DNA from: Zarea fungicola
Taxonomy: Eukaryota; Ascomycota; Sordariomycetes; Hypocreales; Cordycipitaceae
Direction of reading: 5' to 3'
DNA: 64,000 nucleotides
Assembly: GCA_900169235.1 (NCBI GenBank)
Contig: FWCC01000046.1
Span: 62,001-126,000 of the forward strand
The notes under the pieces were generated by a model. The model had not been told where the DNA came from and did no database searches. It saw only the letters and a program-made list of their open reading frames with translations. The translations under genes were made by a program, and so were the position numbers. Shown here piece after piece: positions 20,998-32,336 of the stretch. The first letter of the stretch is position 1. The number at the start of each line of letters is the position of its first letter.

Positions 20998-22307
20998 CAT
21001 GTGTGCGCACAGGTAGTCGTAATTATTCCGTCGAATGGCGGTTACTGGCTATTTATAGGGCACCGTGCTTGGCAATCCAGGAGAGGCGGTGGCTGGATTG
21101 GCATTCACACCTAGGTATTAATGAAGCATTGTGTTGGAACACAGCGCAGAAAGCCCTGGACTAATACATGTAGCATTACCATGCTGCCAGGTAAATGAAA
21201 GACGTTGGAATACTTTGGCGTTTGAGCATTACGAGACATGTAGCAATGCTTCAAGGCCAAGCCAAACAAGTCCGCGGGCGAATCGTCTCTCGCCGTCCCG
21301 TCTATTTGGGAACGGCAAACTGTTCTAGACTCCGGAATGGACTGCAGCCGTCGAGCCTGCTTTTTAGTCTTGAAGAAATGAACCAGCCAGAGCCCAGACC
21401 GAGTCCCTCTACCATGGCACACTGCAGCATATGACCATTGACATGCAGCAGGGCTGAATCGGGCGAAACGGTCCGACAGGGCAGGGAGTGTTGTCGCTGG
21501 CAATTCGAATATTGGCAAGATGGAGGTCTTTTCCCAGAGATGTAGTGGCTGCATGTGTAGGACCGACAGGCTACCAGGCCAACCTCGACTGCACCCATAC
21601 ATACTACGGAGTACATAGAACACACTGAAATTGAACGCCCTAAAAATCCACAGTGGCGCAACTTGTCTTGTTTCACAGGACCGGGCATATCTTTGTTTTT
21701 CCCTTGTCCCCCTCTTGTTTCCGCCAAATCCTCAGTTAGCGGTAACACTAGTTACCCTGCATGAATCCTTTCTAGGCAGCCATTCAGCTTTGCCTTGGCC
21801 GCTAAAGCAAAATAGCGGCGGGAGAGTGGGCATCTGTTCCAGTTTGGGGCGAACGAAAGGACAGCTATTTCTGAGAAAATCAAACCTGAGTCCTCGGAAA
21901 AAGTAAGACCTTGGGCCTATTGACATGCAGGTATAACTCATACATTCCCTTGTCACAAATATTGCCGAAATCTGTTTCCCCCGTCGCGGCCAAACGCGGA
22001 CGGGATGGGCTATGGACAAGCTGCGGCTTTTTGGCTGTAAAATCCGACGCTTTATTATTACAACGCTTTGCACCCACACAGACAAACCACCCCCCAACCT
22101 GGAGTCAATTGCTCCATCGGAGAAAATTAATATCAAGCAGGAGAAGGGGGGGGGCAGCGAGTTCCGCAAAAAACTGCTGAGAACTCGCATCGGATCCATC
22201 ACATGACAGAGTCGGATATAAATCTGTAGTCACAAATCAATCAGCCCACTGCATCGCATCTCATCGCCATCACCACATCCGCCCGCCTCCACTCCTCCCT
22301 GCCCGCC
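20998..22307. other. Intergenic region between monooxygenase and Zn2Cys6 regulator
   Basis: No gene recognised in 1.3 kb. The frames of 148-170 residues on the minus strand have no domain, no codon pattern like the neighbours and no good start. The right part holds a GGATATAAATC TATA-like site near 22213-22223, about 90 bp before the regulator's ATG. Confidence 0.45.
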
Positions 22308-24972
22308 ATGCCAGATCCCGATATGGCCCAGTTCACTGGCGTGTTCCGCGCAGGAAAGCCCAACCGTGTCAAACGCAACAGACAGCCCGTCTCATGTGTC
22401 GCCTGCCAGCGTCGCAAGTCGAAATGTGATAAACGCCAGCCATGTGGTGCTTGTGACAAGCGCGGCGAGGGCGACATTTGCAAGTTTGGCTCTATGCCGC
22501 GGCCACCCGGTGCAGCTCGCCAGGAGGTGCAGATGAAGCTATCACGCCTCGAGGAGATGATTAAAGGCTTTGCAGGTGCCGGGGATGGCGCTGGCGCTAT
22601 GGAGATCGGCCACGGTGTAATAGCTGGTTCACAGGGTGGTCCGGCAGTGCCATCTTCGGGCCAACAGCAGCAACAGTACCAGTTGCAACCAAAGCAACGG
22701 CTGAGGCGGCAGAGTACGATCATCTCAACGGGTGCAATGCCTACTTCCAATTTCCCGCCGCCACCAGCTTCATCCTCGGAGACGGCCACGACACAGGATA
22801 TCACCCCTCCATCAATGTCCTCGCCTCCAGCAGAACAAACGGCGCAGCCCTATCATGGCGCGACTGCCTGGTCTGCCGTCGTTAGCAGCATCCACGACAT
22901 CCAGCACATGCTCCAGACAGACTCCGAGGCTGAGTCCAACCCAGATCTGGACACGGTTGAGGAGTTTGATCAGCTCCTTGGCCACACGAGGTCAATAGGC
23001 ATAGAAGAGATCAAGAATAGCCTGCCGACCAAACTCTTCACCGACCGCCTAATTTCCTGTTACTTCAACGCAAAGTTTCATGCCGTACCCTTCTTGCACG
23101 CACACCAGTTTCGGCGACAATATGAGGCCTTTTGGGAGGAGCCGGGCTCGACGGGCTTCCTTTGGATCAGCCTCTTGTTTTCGGTTCTCGGCGCCGGTGC
23201 GCTTCTCGCAAAGGCCAAGCTCACCAATGAGCCGGGGCTGCTGCAGTCCATCGAGGAGCCAGCCTTTTATCTCGGCATCTCTGCGCGGTGTCTTATTACC
23301 GGCAAGTACCTCGATTGCAAGCCCGGTTCCGTCGAGGCCATCCTACAACATGCACACTCTCGTAATATGCAGCGCCAGGACGAAGACCGCGTACTGTGGG
23401 CGCTGTATGCTCTCGCGGTACGCATGGCGCAGCTGCAGGGGTACCATCGCGACCCGAGTACACTACCCGTCCCAATCAGCCCGTTTGAGAGCGAGATGCG
23501 CCGCCGCACCTGGTTCATGATCCAGTCATCTGACTTGCTCGTTGCCCTGCACTCCGGTCTACCGCCCATTGTGTACGAAAGTCTGACGGACACAGCCCAC
23601 CCTGTTAACCTCCTCGACGAAGACTTTGACGAAGACAGTCTTGTGCTACCACCTGCCCGGCCGCCCACGGACCCAACCCCAATTCTCGCCTACATTGCCA
23701 AATCCAAGCTTGCCGTCATTCTACGCCGTGTCATGGTCCACGCCCTAGCGGTTGTGCGACCAACATATGAGGAGACGGTGCGCCTCAGCGATCAGCTTGA
23801 GGACTGGCACAATGCCCAGCCGGCATGCCTTCGCATCCGTTCCATCCGCAGCACTGCCTTTACCGACGCCAACTACACTATCATGCACCGCATTATGCTC
23901 GAGCTCATGTATCGGAAATGTCTCTGTGTGCTGCACAGACCTTACCTGACGGAGCACAAGGGTGACCCGGCGTATGACCGCTCGCGCAGTATCTGCCGCA
24001 CCGCGGCTCTCGCAATGCTTGAGATGCACATTGAGCTCGACTACGAGATTAGCGTCAACGGCCGCATGTACGAGGATCGCTTCATGGTTTCCAATCTCAC
24101 CCTGCAGCATTTCCTGCTCGCTTCCACCGTCGTTTGCGTTGACCTCAGTGAGACGCATGACTTGCAGCCTGAGAAACGCCAAGCCTACAAAGACATCCTG
24201 CAAAAGTCACACGATGTGTGGGCGGCTCGGAGTTCTTACTCGTCGGACGCTCGGCATGCTACCAAGATTTTGCGTGCTGTACTCAATAAGGTCGACGGCC
24301 CGGGCGGCATGTCGTCCTCAACACCAGGCTATGATACTGGTGCGACGGCTACGTCGTCATCGGCGGGTATGAGTCCGGTTATGGGCGTTGATAGCTCTAA
24401 TGGGCTGGAGCCTCCGCTTGCTGTAATGAACGTTGACATGAAGGCATCACTGCGGGCGGCTCCCCAAGCACCCCCCAACTCGATACAACACATGTGTGTA
24501 TCTATGTCTCTCCTTGGTGGCACCGGCCCCTGCCAGGCGCCACCGCAACATCCTCATTCGCATATGCTTCCTCCTACCATGTCCCAGCCCCTACATCATG
24601 CGCATCATCTCACCGTTGGGCCGCAGGGCATGTATACCTATGCAACTAACCCTACGGGGGGCTATCTGGGCATGGCGGATACTGGCGTTGAATTCACTCC
24701 GGCGTTTAATACAGCGTCTGAGTTGGACACGTTGTTGTACAGTACGGAAGGAGTCAATTGGGTATGCTGCCTATTAATAAACTCCCTTTCCTCTTCCCAC
24801 AACCAAATTTACTGATGATTATTTTTCCATTTAGAATTCTATTGATCAACTTTTGCGTCAAGAACATGACACCAATTATAGCAGCAGCGGGGGCAATAAT
24901 GACAGCAGCCCAAGTAATACTAATTATAATCAAGGCGAGGCAGTGTGGCCCAATGTTGTACAAGGTTTTTAA
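22308..24972 (+). CDS. Zn2Cys6 transcription factor with fungal-specific regulatory domain
   Basis: Exons 22308-24761 and 24835-24972 (intron 24762-24834, GTATGC..TTTAG) give 863 residues. The binuclear zinc cluster is CVACQRRKSKC...CGAC...C with cysteines at 30, 33, 40, 46, 49 and 58; the last spacing (8 residues) is a little long. A short coiled segment (MKLSRLEEMIKGF) follows. The middle-homology domain (fungal_trans type) spans about 230-560, with LISCYFNAKFHAVPFLHA, ALAVRMAQLQGYHRDPSTLP and EMRRRTWFMIQSSDLLVALH. The C-terminus is low complexity and ends in an Asn/Ser-rich exon (NYSSSGGNNDSSPSNTNYNQ). It is a nuclear DNA-binding regulator. Adjacent position to the monooxygenase raises the possibility of regulating it, but nothing in the sequence proves that. 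Without the last splice the frame ends at 24815 with an unconvincing tail. Confidence 0.92.
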
Positions 24973-25793
24973 CAAGGAATCTTGAGTGGATTTACATGTA
25001 CAAATGGATATACAAAAACAGAAATTTATGTCAGTTTCAAGCATGATTGATGACATCTTTTGTCAATCTAGCATATATTTTAATGAATTCTTATTTAAAA
25101 GAACAGCCTTAGCCGTAGCGTAAAGCGAACATTATTATCCAAACCAGGCAAGCATATCTGGCGATTGCTAACCAGGTTCTGAAACTACATCCTTTGACGA
25201 CTGCATGAATCAAGTCGCGCTTGGTATAGTTAGCTCTGCAGGATACAGCGTTGAAGCATGGCAGCATCCACTGAGCAATAAGGAACAGCACCAACATACG
25301 TGACCAACCACATTTTACAGATTCGCCTTTGCTGCTTCGATTTTCAAGAGACGCCGAATTAAATATATTGTGGCTGATTTATGCATCACTTGGGCTTGGC
25401 ATGAAGCAGATTGCCTCGAAACAGATAGGAAACGCACCACTCATCCTGCCGTACGCTCTGTAAATTAGCGTCCCATTATAGACTCGAAACAACATACGAA
25501 ACCCTCCTTCACCTCTGTAGGCCGTTTCATAAGTATTCGAATAGGGCTGCCGGTGAAGATCCGAAACTAACTCAATATATTTATTCATTATTTTTCATAC
25601 AAATATTTTACAGTTCCCCGACAATGCTTTGCCTGTTTTCACTTCGCCGTTACTACACTTCCATTTTCCTTGTGTCGACGGCCGGCCCGTACGCATTACA
25701 TTTGATTTCAGCCTCCTTTGTTTTTTCCTTAGCTATATTCAAATTTATTCAAAGCTCTTATTCATTTCAGTACTATTTTCTAGTTTCTTGGGC
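24973..25793. other. Intergenic region
   Basis: AT-rich, with no gene seen on either strand. It contains the 3' end of the Zn2Cys6 gene and the promoter of the secreted hydrolase gene. Confidence 0.5.
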
Positions 25794-26933
25794 ATGATGT
25801 TTGGATCAAAGCGCTCTTTGCTAGCGGTAGTGTTTGTGCTGGTGGCACTATGCATGTCATTCGCGCAGGCGACTCCTCAGCGTAATGGAAATGGTAATAA
25901 CGGTAATGGAAACGGCAACAGCAAGGGCAAAAATAGAGGTGGAAAACAGACGGCTCAGCAAAAGGCAGCTCAAAAGCCTGGTGGCATATCCACTGCTCGT
26001 GATGGGTCGACTGTGGTCGACATGACGGTGGACATCAAGTAAGTATACAATATCATGTAGAATCGTTGGACCAAAAACAAAGGAGACTGACCTGGTATAC
26101 AAAGCGGTCTTCCTATTCGATTCAAAGTCAGCGCGCCCGCGGAGCAATTCACCGCGGCGTCTGGTGTAGAGGGTGCCCAGGCCGCCGCTAACGCGCCAGG
26201 CGCCATTGGCATGAACGTGCTCCTCCACGGCGACGGCGGCCAGTCCTTCTTCGACTTCCCCAACCAAGGCGTAAATTCGAATCTCATGGGCGTGGCGGTG
26301 CTGGCCCCGGACAAGGACCTGAAATGGGGCGGCGCGGACCGCGCCGGCGTGCAGCGGCCCAACGGCGCCGCGCACTCGCAGGCCGTCAACGACCTCATCA
26401 CCGGCGTCCTCCCCCAGATGGTCTCGTTCAACCAGTCCAACGTCTTCTTCACGGGCGTCAGTGGCGGGTCCCTCACGCTGTCCGGCTTCTTCATGCCCGC
26501 CTTCATGGGCAACTTCCCCAACGCGGGCGTCTTGCTGGCGTGTGGCGGCCTCGCGCCGCAAGTGGACTTTGCGCAAAACTCGTCGGCGGCACTGGCCAGC
26601 ACTCGCATCCATTTCCAGACGACCAAGCAGGAGCTGGCGTCGCTGCAAAAGAGCATTCCTGCGGCCATCAAGGCGTATGAGGGCGCGGCGCGGAACGCTG
26701 GGCTGGCCAGTGCCCAGATCAATGCGCAGCAGACTGTGGATGGCACGCCGAATGGCGGGCATTGTGCCTTTGATGAGAAGGGCTTTGTCAGTGGGGTGCA
26801 GCGGATTTCGGATAGCTTCGCCAACATCATGTTGGTGGGCGGGAATGGACAGGTACAGGGCGTTGGTAACGTGAAGAGTGGCGTGGTTGGCAATGAGAAC
26901 CCGCCATTTGCGCGGCAACAAGGCCGAAAATGA
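25794..26933 (+). CDS. Secreted alpha/beta-hydrolase-like protein
   Basis: Exons 25794-26038 and 26105-26933 (intron 26039-26104: GTAAGT, ACTGAC branch, CAAAG) give 357 residues; the ATG at 25797 would give 356. A signal peptide ends near VLVALCMSFAQATP. A low-complexity Asn/Gly/Lys linker (NGNGNNGNGNGNSKGKNRGG) follows, then the mature domain. It contains INVLLHGDGG-like MNVLLHGDGGQSFFDFPNQ (oxyanion-type HGDGG), GVSGGS with candidate nucleophile Ser201, and PNGGHCAFD with candidate His301. Together these suggest an esterase-like serine hydrolase exported from the cell. Relatives in insect- and plant-associated Hypocreales carry the name 'cyclin-like F-box protein' as I recall it; nothing here supports an F-box. 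Long frames on the opposite strand (up to 406 residues) are GC-composition shadows. Confidence 0.85.
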
Positions 26934-27414
26934 GCTTCCATAGATTACTGCACCATAAAAGTCATTCATTTCACTGACTGTAGCAAACACGGCAGTCCCA
27001 GCAAGGCACAACGCATCGGAGCACCTCATCTTTGCGTCTAGATTGACTCTCTGGCTTGAACTTGCCACACTTGCCAAACGCTTTGCGCGCCTCGTTTACG
27101 ATCTACCAGATGTCGCAGCAACGCCTATTTCGTGGCAAGTATAACTACATAGAAGTGTTGTACGTGCAAACGATACATGTTACATAGCTCAAGTGCAAAG
27201 ATCTCCGCTGATTACACATCTCTGCGAGCGAAACTGAATTTGTAAATGAGAGCAGGAAGCCGAAAATCGTCGCGAGAAGCGCGGTGGTGAAGGTGGTGCA
27301 AATGGTGGTTAAGCTGGCTACCCCAAGGATTCTGCCACCAGCGCTACATCACCTCTAGCAATGGCACCAGGTCCCCTGTCGCCAGTCAGTAGAATTCACA
27401 CTGCAGATTACAGG

Positions 27415-27744
27415 TTAAAGAAGGTCCTTGGCACGAAGATCTAGAACGGCGCCAGGTTCTTGCCACGATTTATAAGGGTAGCGGTGGTTCCTAGTAAAGC
27501 CTTGCGCTACTTCTTCAAGGGTATAACCTTTTGCAGTGCAGTATTTGACAAGGAGCTCATTTTCGCTCTCTGGTGTATCGCCAAAGCTGGTCAGCGAAGG
27601 AAAAGGCTTGCTAAAGACTGAATAGCCTGTCATTGGAAAAGAATAGAATGTGGTCCAGGCTACCATCACCGTGTTCAGTGCAGGAAGTACGGTAGAGTTT
27701 GCAAATCCAACCCCAGGCCGGAGACTGACATAATATCTCACCAT
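27415..27744 (-). CDS. Doubtful small ORF or gene fragment, 109 residues
   Basis: The frame starts MVRYYVSLRPGVGFANSTVL and contains ELLVKYCTAKGYTLEEVAQG and NHRYPYKSWQEPGAVLDL. Its amino-acid makeup is more protein-like than other frames nearby, with a plausible helix followed by a polar end. I recognise no family. There is no signal peptide and no clear promoter. It could be a small real gene, the last exon of a decayed one, or chance. Confidence 0.25.
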   Translation of the reverse strand: MVRYYVSLRPGVGFANSTVLPALNTVMVAWTTFYSFPMTGYSVFSKPFPSLTSFGDTPESENELLVKYCTAKGYTLEEVAQGFTRNHRYPYKSWQEPGAVLDLRAKDLL

Positions 27745-29724
27745 CTAAGCCACCTACCACTTTTAGTATTTTCCTCTAGATGGCATCGCTCTAAAGCTCC
27801 TTCCAGAATGTTACAAAGTGTTGAAAAAGGGTATACAGGCCATTCTAGGAGTTATGGTCAGGAAAGCCTGCGTAAGGCTATGGATTCAGCACGTTTGCCT
27901 TGATATTGTGTAATACTTCCATTTCTTATGGTAATACTACATGCCTCAGCTCTGGCACAGGTGTTAATTTTAAAGGAAAGTTAATATTTTCCAAGATACA
28001 GAGCAGCGGCAGAGGATCAAGCCTAAATTGCCGCTTTTGAGACGGTCTTTGAGACGCGCCACAAAAGCGAGACCGCGATTTTCTATCTTTTGTTAACCTC
28101 TCACACTATTTTTCTCACTCTATAACAGGGTTAAGTAAAGGTAATCTCTTCTATTGAATCTCACATAGTCAGTATGCACACTGCTGAACAGGAGCAGGAG
28201 GACCTATACCACAGGGGAGCCGAGGGCGGCGGAAATCTGGAAAAGGAAGCATCCATCAGGATCCATGAGGGATATATTAAATAGCAGTGATACCTTGTCA
28301 AACTTGGTATTAACGTTACCTGAACATTTTCGGTGCCTCAGTCAAGCGTGGCTTGCACAGCCCCCGTCGTTTCTCATGCACCGCCACTTTTTGTTAACTG
28401 AATATCTGGGTTTTATAGTATGAACACAAGTCTATGTAGCTTCCAGTAGTATCTCCAAAGTCACTTTCTGAGATCTTCCAGTTTACTTCATGTCAGGCGT
28501 TGCTCAGGCGTTGTGCGCGGTGCTCACGTAACTGGGATTGGGGTAGGTACTAGAAGATTTGCTGTAGGCTTCGGGCCTAGCTTCCCGTCTGCTGGTTCTA
28601 TTGTCTTAATACGAGTTAACTATGCTATACCTCCTCAATTCTGGTAAGCTGTGGCTTGATGTGCCGCTGGCGCTATATCTCAGCCCTACTAGTTAGTTAT
28701 TTCGCCGATGAATGTCACTTCCTCAAAGCCCTACGGTTGCTACCTCGTCCATTCATCCCTCCGGCACTCTTCGGACGCTCGTCCACCAAGGATACTCTAG
28801 TTCGCATTACGGTGGCAGATACTTTCAAGCTGGATATGCTGTATACAATTTCCTCTCTTTTATTCATTTGGATTGGCTCTCATTGGCAAACAACCCACTC
28901 TCCCGCCCGTTCAATGCGTTGTGCCTTTCGTGCTGCCGTACTTTGCCACACAATTACCCCTCCTCGGACGTCTGGCTTTGTAAACTTACGGTATTATGGT
29001 TACCACTGTCTATTAAATTCGCTCATCTTTTTTCTTGTTTTCTAGTCTGACTTGCCCCCGGCAAAGACAAGTTGGCAATCAAAGCTGTGTGGGGATGGCA
29101 GCCAGCACCAAGTTAACAAATAATTGCCGACGTAGGATCAGGATTGCGGGGTGGGGCGTTAATAAATTTCTGCAGGGTAAGAAAACAAGCTTTTCCCCAG
29201 CAATTGTGCCACATTCTACACATCGGGGTAATTAGGTAGGGTTCGGCGGTCATGCAATTCCAGTAGGGCAGAAGGCGTGTGATTCGAGCCGCTAGTACGA
29301 GTGTGGTGCGTGGCTCGTGGCTTACTTCAGACTAAAACTTAACTCTGAAAAGCGCCGATCCTACGTCTAATAAGGCAGTCAGCGTCCGTCCGCTTTTTAC
29401 CGAATGAATACTTGCCTGGTCATGGAGTGGGAAAAGAGTCGAGAAGGGTTTAGCAGCCACGAGCTAGTGTGCTCTGTAAACGTGTGAAATGTGCGTGGTG
29501 GATAAATTCCCACCAACTACAGAATCTATGATCTATGGGGACCCCGCGGATTCTGAAGATAACCCATATTTGATCGGCACGTCCATGCGACGAAATATAT
29601 GGTAGTCAACCTGAAACGGGACCACTAGACGGCATAGTACGGTGATTCGGCCGAAAAATGAGGGAGCCTGTAGAGCATGACGTTCAATCTCTGAGAACAA
29701 TCAGTGTAAGGGTGATAAAACATG

Positions 29725-29733
29725 TATATATAT
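29725..29733 (+). promoter_or_regulatory. TATA box of the chitosanase gene
   Basis: The run TATATATAT lies about 105-115 bp upstream of the chitosanase start at 29839, and T/C-rich leader sequence follows. Confidence 0.5.
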
Positions 29734-29838
29734 CCTTGAGAGTTGCCTTCTTTTGTCAGACAACTTGTCAACACCAGCCTTCAATTCCTCTTTAATTTTA
29801 AGCATATACTCTATAAACCAGCAGTACTTTTTGTCAAT

Positions 29839-30728
29839 ATGCGTCAAACACTAGCCACCATCTCATTCCTTGGTCTCTGTGCAACCGGGGCGGTTGCTAG
29901 AGATGTTCCTGCCAATGTCAAGGCCCTTTACGATTCTATTAGATCGTCTGGTACTTGTAGCAATGTTCTCCAAGGTGGCTTCTTCAGCCAAGAGGGAGAT
30001 TCGCAAGGTAAGATTTACTCGTTTCTCGATTACTGCCAATCTCTATACTTGTGTCTAATGCAGTGCAACAGATTTCTGCTACTGTGGGGATCATCTTGAG
30101 GACAAGGGCATTATCTACATGCAAGGATCTGGTGGCCAGCTCGTAAACATGGACATTGACTGTGACGGTCATCAAAGCGAAGGCAACGGTGACTGCCAGA
30201 GCTCTGGTGACACACAAGGCCAGACGACCTTTAGCGATACCGTTGCCTCTTATGGCAAGGGCATCGATGATGTCGACGCCTACATCCATTCCTATGTCGT
30301 CCTTGGAAACCAGGGCTCGAAAGATGGCTTCGTTGAGTTTGATCCTCAGAGTGTCGGCATTGAGCCCCTGTCTTTAGTCGCTGTGGTTTGTGGTGATCAG
30401 CTGGTGAGTCCCCCTTTCTCTTCTGTTTTACCCTATTTTCTTTCTGGTTCTAATTGCCTTTTGAAAGATTTATGGTGTCTGGGCTGATACCAATGGTGAT
30501 GATGGTCCCCCGTTGGTGGGTGAGGTGTCTCTCTCCCTGGGACAGCAATGCTACGGAAGGTCTGTCAACGGCGGTACAGCCCACGACGACAACGACGTCC
30601 TGTACATTGCCTTCAAGGGCAGCAACGCTGTCCCTGGAGCAGACGGTGCTGCCTGGGATGCCAGTAGCTTTGAGGAGTTTGAGGCTTCGTTGCAGTCGCT
30701 GGGTGACAGCCTCGTCGCTAACCTGTAA
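29839..30728 (+). CDS. Secreted GH75 endo-chitosanase
   Basis: Three exons, 29839-30007, 30072-30403 and 30468-30728, give 253 residues; both introns are 64 nt (GTAAGA..CAG and GTGAGT..AAG). The signal peptide MRQTLATISFLGLCATGAVA ends before RDVPANVKALYDSI. The first splice join restores DFCYCGDHLEDKGIIYMQG, and NMDIDCDGHQ follows. The third exon gives IYGVWADTNGDDGPPLVGE, which holds the Asp (174) and Glu (186) that are candidates for the catalytic pair of family 75, and LGQQCYGRSVNGGTAHDDND. Length and motif order match fungal GH75 chitosanases, which cut chitosan in cell walls outside the cell. The acceptor at 30071 was chosen over one at 30063 because only it keeps the family frame. The neighbourhood is rich in exported proteins. 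Confidence 0.95.
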
Positions 30729-32336
30729 TTGGTGGAGCGTGCTAAGCAAATGTCTCTTTTCGAGCACCATTCAATGCCATACGCCATTGAATAGCTTCTG
30801 TACTTTTCTAGCCCAGAGTAGTCATTGCTGCAGAAAATTTGAGAAGAAATAAAAGAAAAAACACTTTAAACCATAGCAGTGCGTGCACGGCAACTTTCCT
30901 TCCGTTAGCACCCACAGTGGAAGCGATCACCAGTACAGCAGGAGATTGCTCATACCCTGCACAACTAGTGAATGACGAAAATAACATTGATTCACAAGGA
31001 CACCTTTGCTTAGTAGTTTTTTATTGCGCATTTGTTCTTATTTCATTTAGCTGTTTAGTTTTCTACTCCACTATTGAAATTTCCCTCCTCCTCCTCTATT
31101 GTTAGAAATGAACTTATCATTGATGCATATGCGCGATGCGTGGCGTTCTGCAGCCCTGCAAAACCGATCCCGACCAGCCGGCTGCTTATGGCGGCCAAAT
31201 TAGACAGTCACTAGCTTGCATAATAAGAACTCGCCCGTCAAGAGAGACGCATGTTACTTGAAAATGTACTTGATCCCCCTGCACATACTCGAAAAAATGA
31301 CTTGCCCTGTGTTGAAAACCGCATTGGCATACCTACGCCATGCTATGGTTTCTGGTCCCCCAGCGCAGCAGATTGTCGGACAGTCATAGAACGTCGATGC
31401 GTACTTCACTTTTCGTTTCTGCAGCATCAGAATAATGCCGGGGAACAGCGATAGACCTGAAAATTGTTTTTATCCTCTCTTGCCTGTATATCTGCAACAG
31501 CGCCATCAACCAATTTATCAAGTATTAAGATGGGCTAACAAAAAGACATGGGTGCAGTTCCTCAGTCGGATCTATAAATTTTATTTAATTCACCTTTGAT
31601 TACGGACGGCAACACATTTTTCTGTCACCAAGATTATTCATTTATGTATTGCTTTGATTTACAACTTCCACATCAACAATAGGCTTGTCCCGCGTGCGGG
31701 GGTTAACATTACTGAAACAGACAGTTAGGAATTTACAGTCTTACACTTGATTACAAGCAGAAACTCGGTCACAGAAATGAGAAGAAAAAAAATGCTAGGC
31801 CCTGTCAAACTCCTTGCCATGGCTGGGGCATCTTGTTACCATGCCTCAAGTTGAGGTTCAGCAAGCGTACGGACCCTGCTAATCTTACACCACTGTTTTA
31901 CCAGTGGATTAGTTGTGGATTGATGTAAGCACTATCATAACTAACATTGACTTGTGAGTTACGTCCACCTAATAAACAACTACTTGTTGGCACTGTTCTT
32001 CAAGGCTACGTTTGCTCAACATTCGTACATATAGATATATGGCGCAATGGGTTCAGTTCCGAGGGTGTTGAGCAACCTAATGTTCCCACTCAATACTCAG
32101 TAACGTGGCCAATCTCAATGACGCGGCATTCGCTCGGTTTCCGCCCCTCGGTCCAAAAATAGACTAGAAATCCGCCGCCTTCCAGACAGCCCAATCCGTG
32201 AGAGTTTCCTCACTGCGCAAAGAAAGAACTTTAAACCGACATCTCGTCTAACTACCTGACGGCCGCCATTACCTCTTATCTGCTATCTACGGGCCTATAG
32301 TGCGCATTAGCATCGCGGACTGCATTTTTGCCTCAT
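30729..32336. other. Intergenic region
   Basis: About 1.6 kb in which I see no gene, RNA or repeat that I can support. It is AT-rich in its first half. Confidence 0.45.

Larger units (their letters stand above)
26934..29838. other. Long gene-poor stretch
   Basis: About 2.9 kb without a convincing gene apart from a doubtful 109-residue frame at 27415-27744. Composition is AT-richer than the core block. I found no transposon domains, tRNA box or terminal repeats. Confidence 0.45.

Noticed and set aside
21111..21748. Minus-strand frames of 170 and 148 residues
   Set aside because: No recognisable motif, overlapping each other in different frames, and no promoter or start context.
25857..27077. 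Frames of 406 and 323 residues on the minus strand
   Set aside because: Both are antisense to the secreted hydrolase gene, which has a signal peptide, catalytic motifs and a proper intron. The minus frames show no domain.
28656..29050. Two overlapping plus-strand frames of about 110-129 residues
   Set aside because: Both are of random composition, overlap in different frames, and lack signals or domains.
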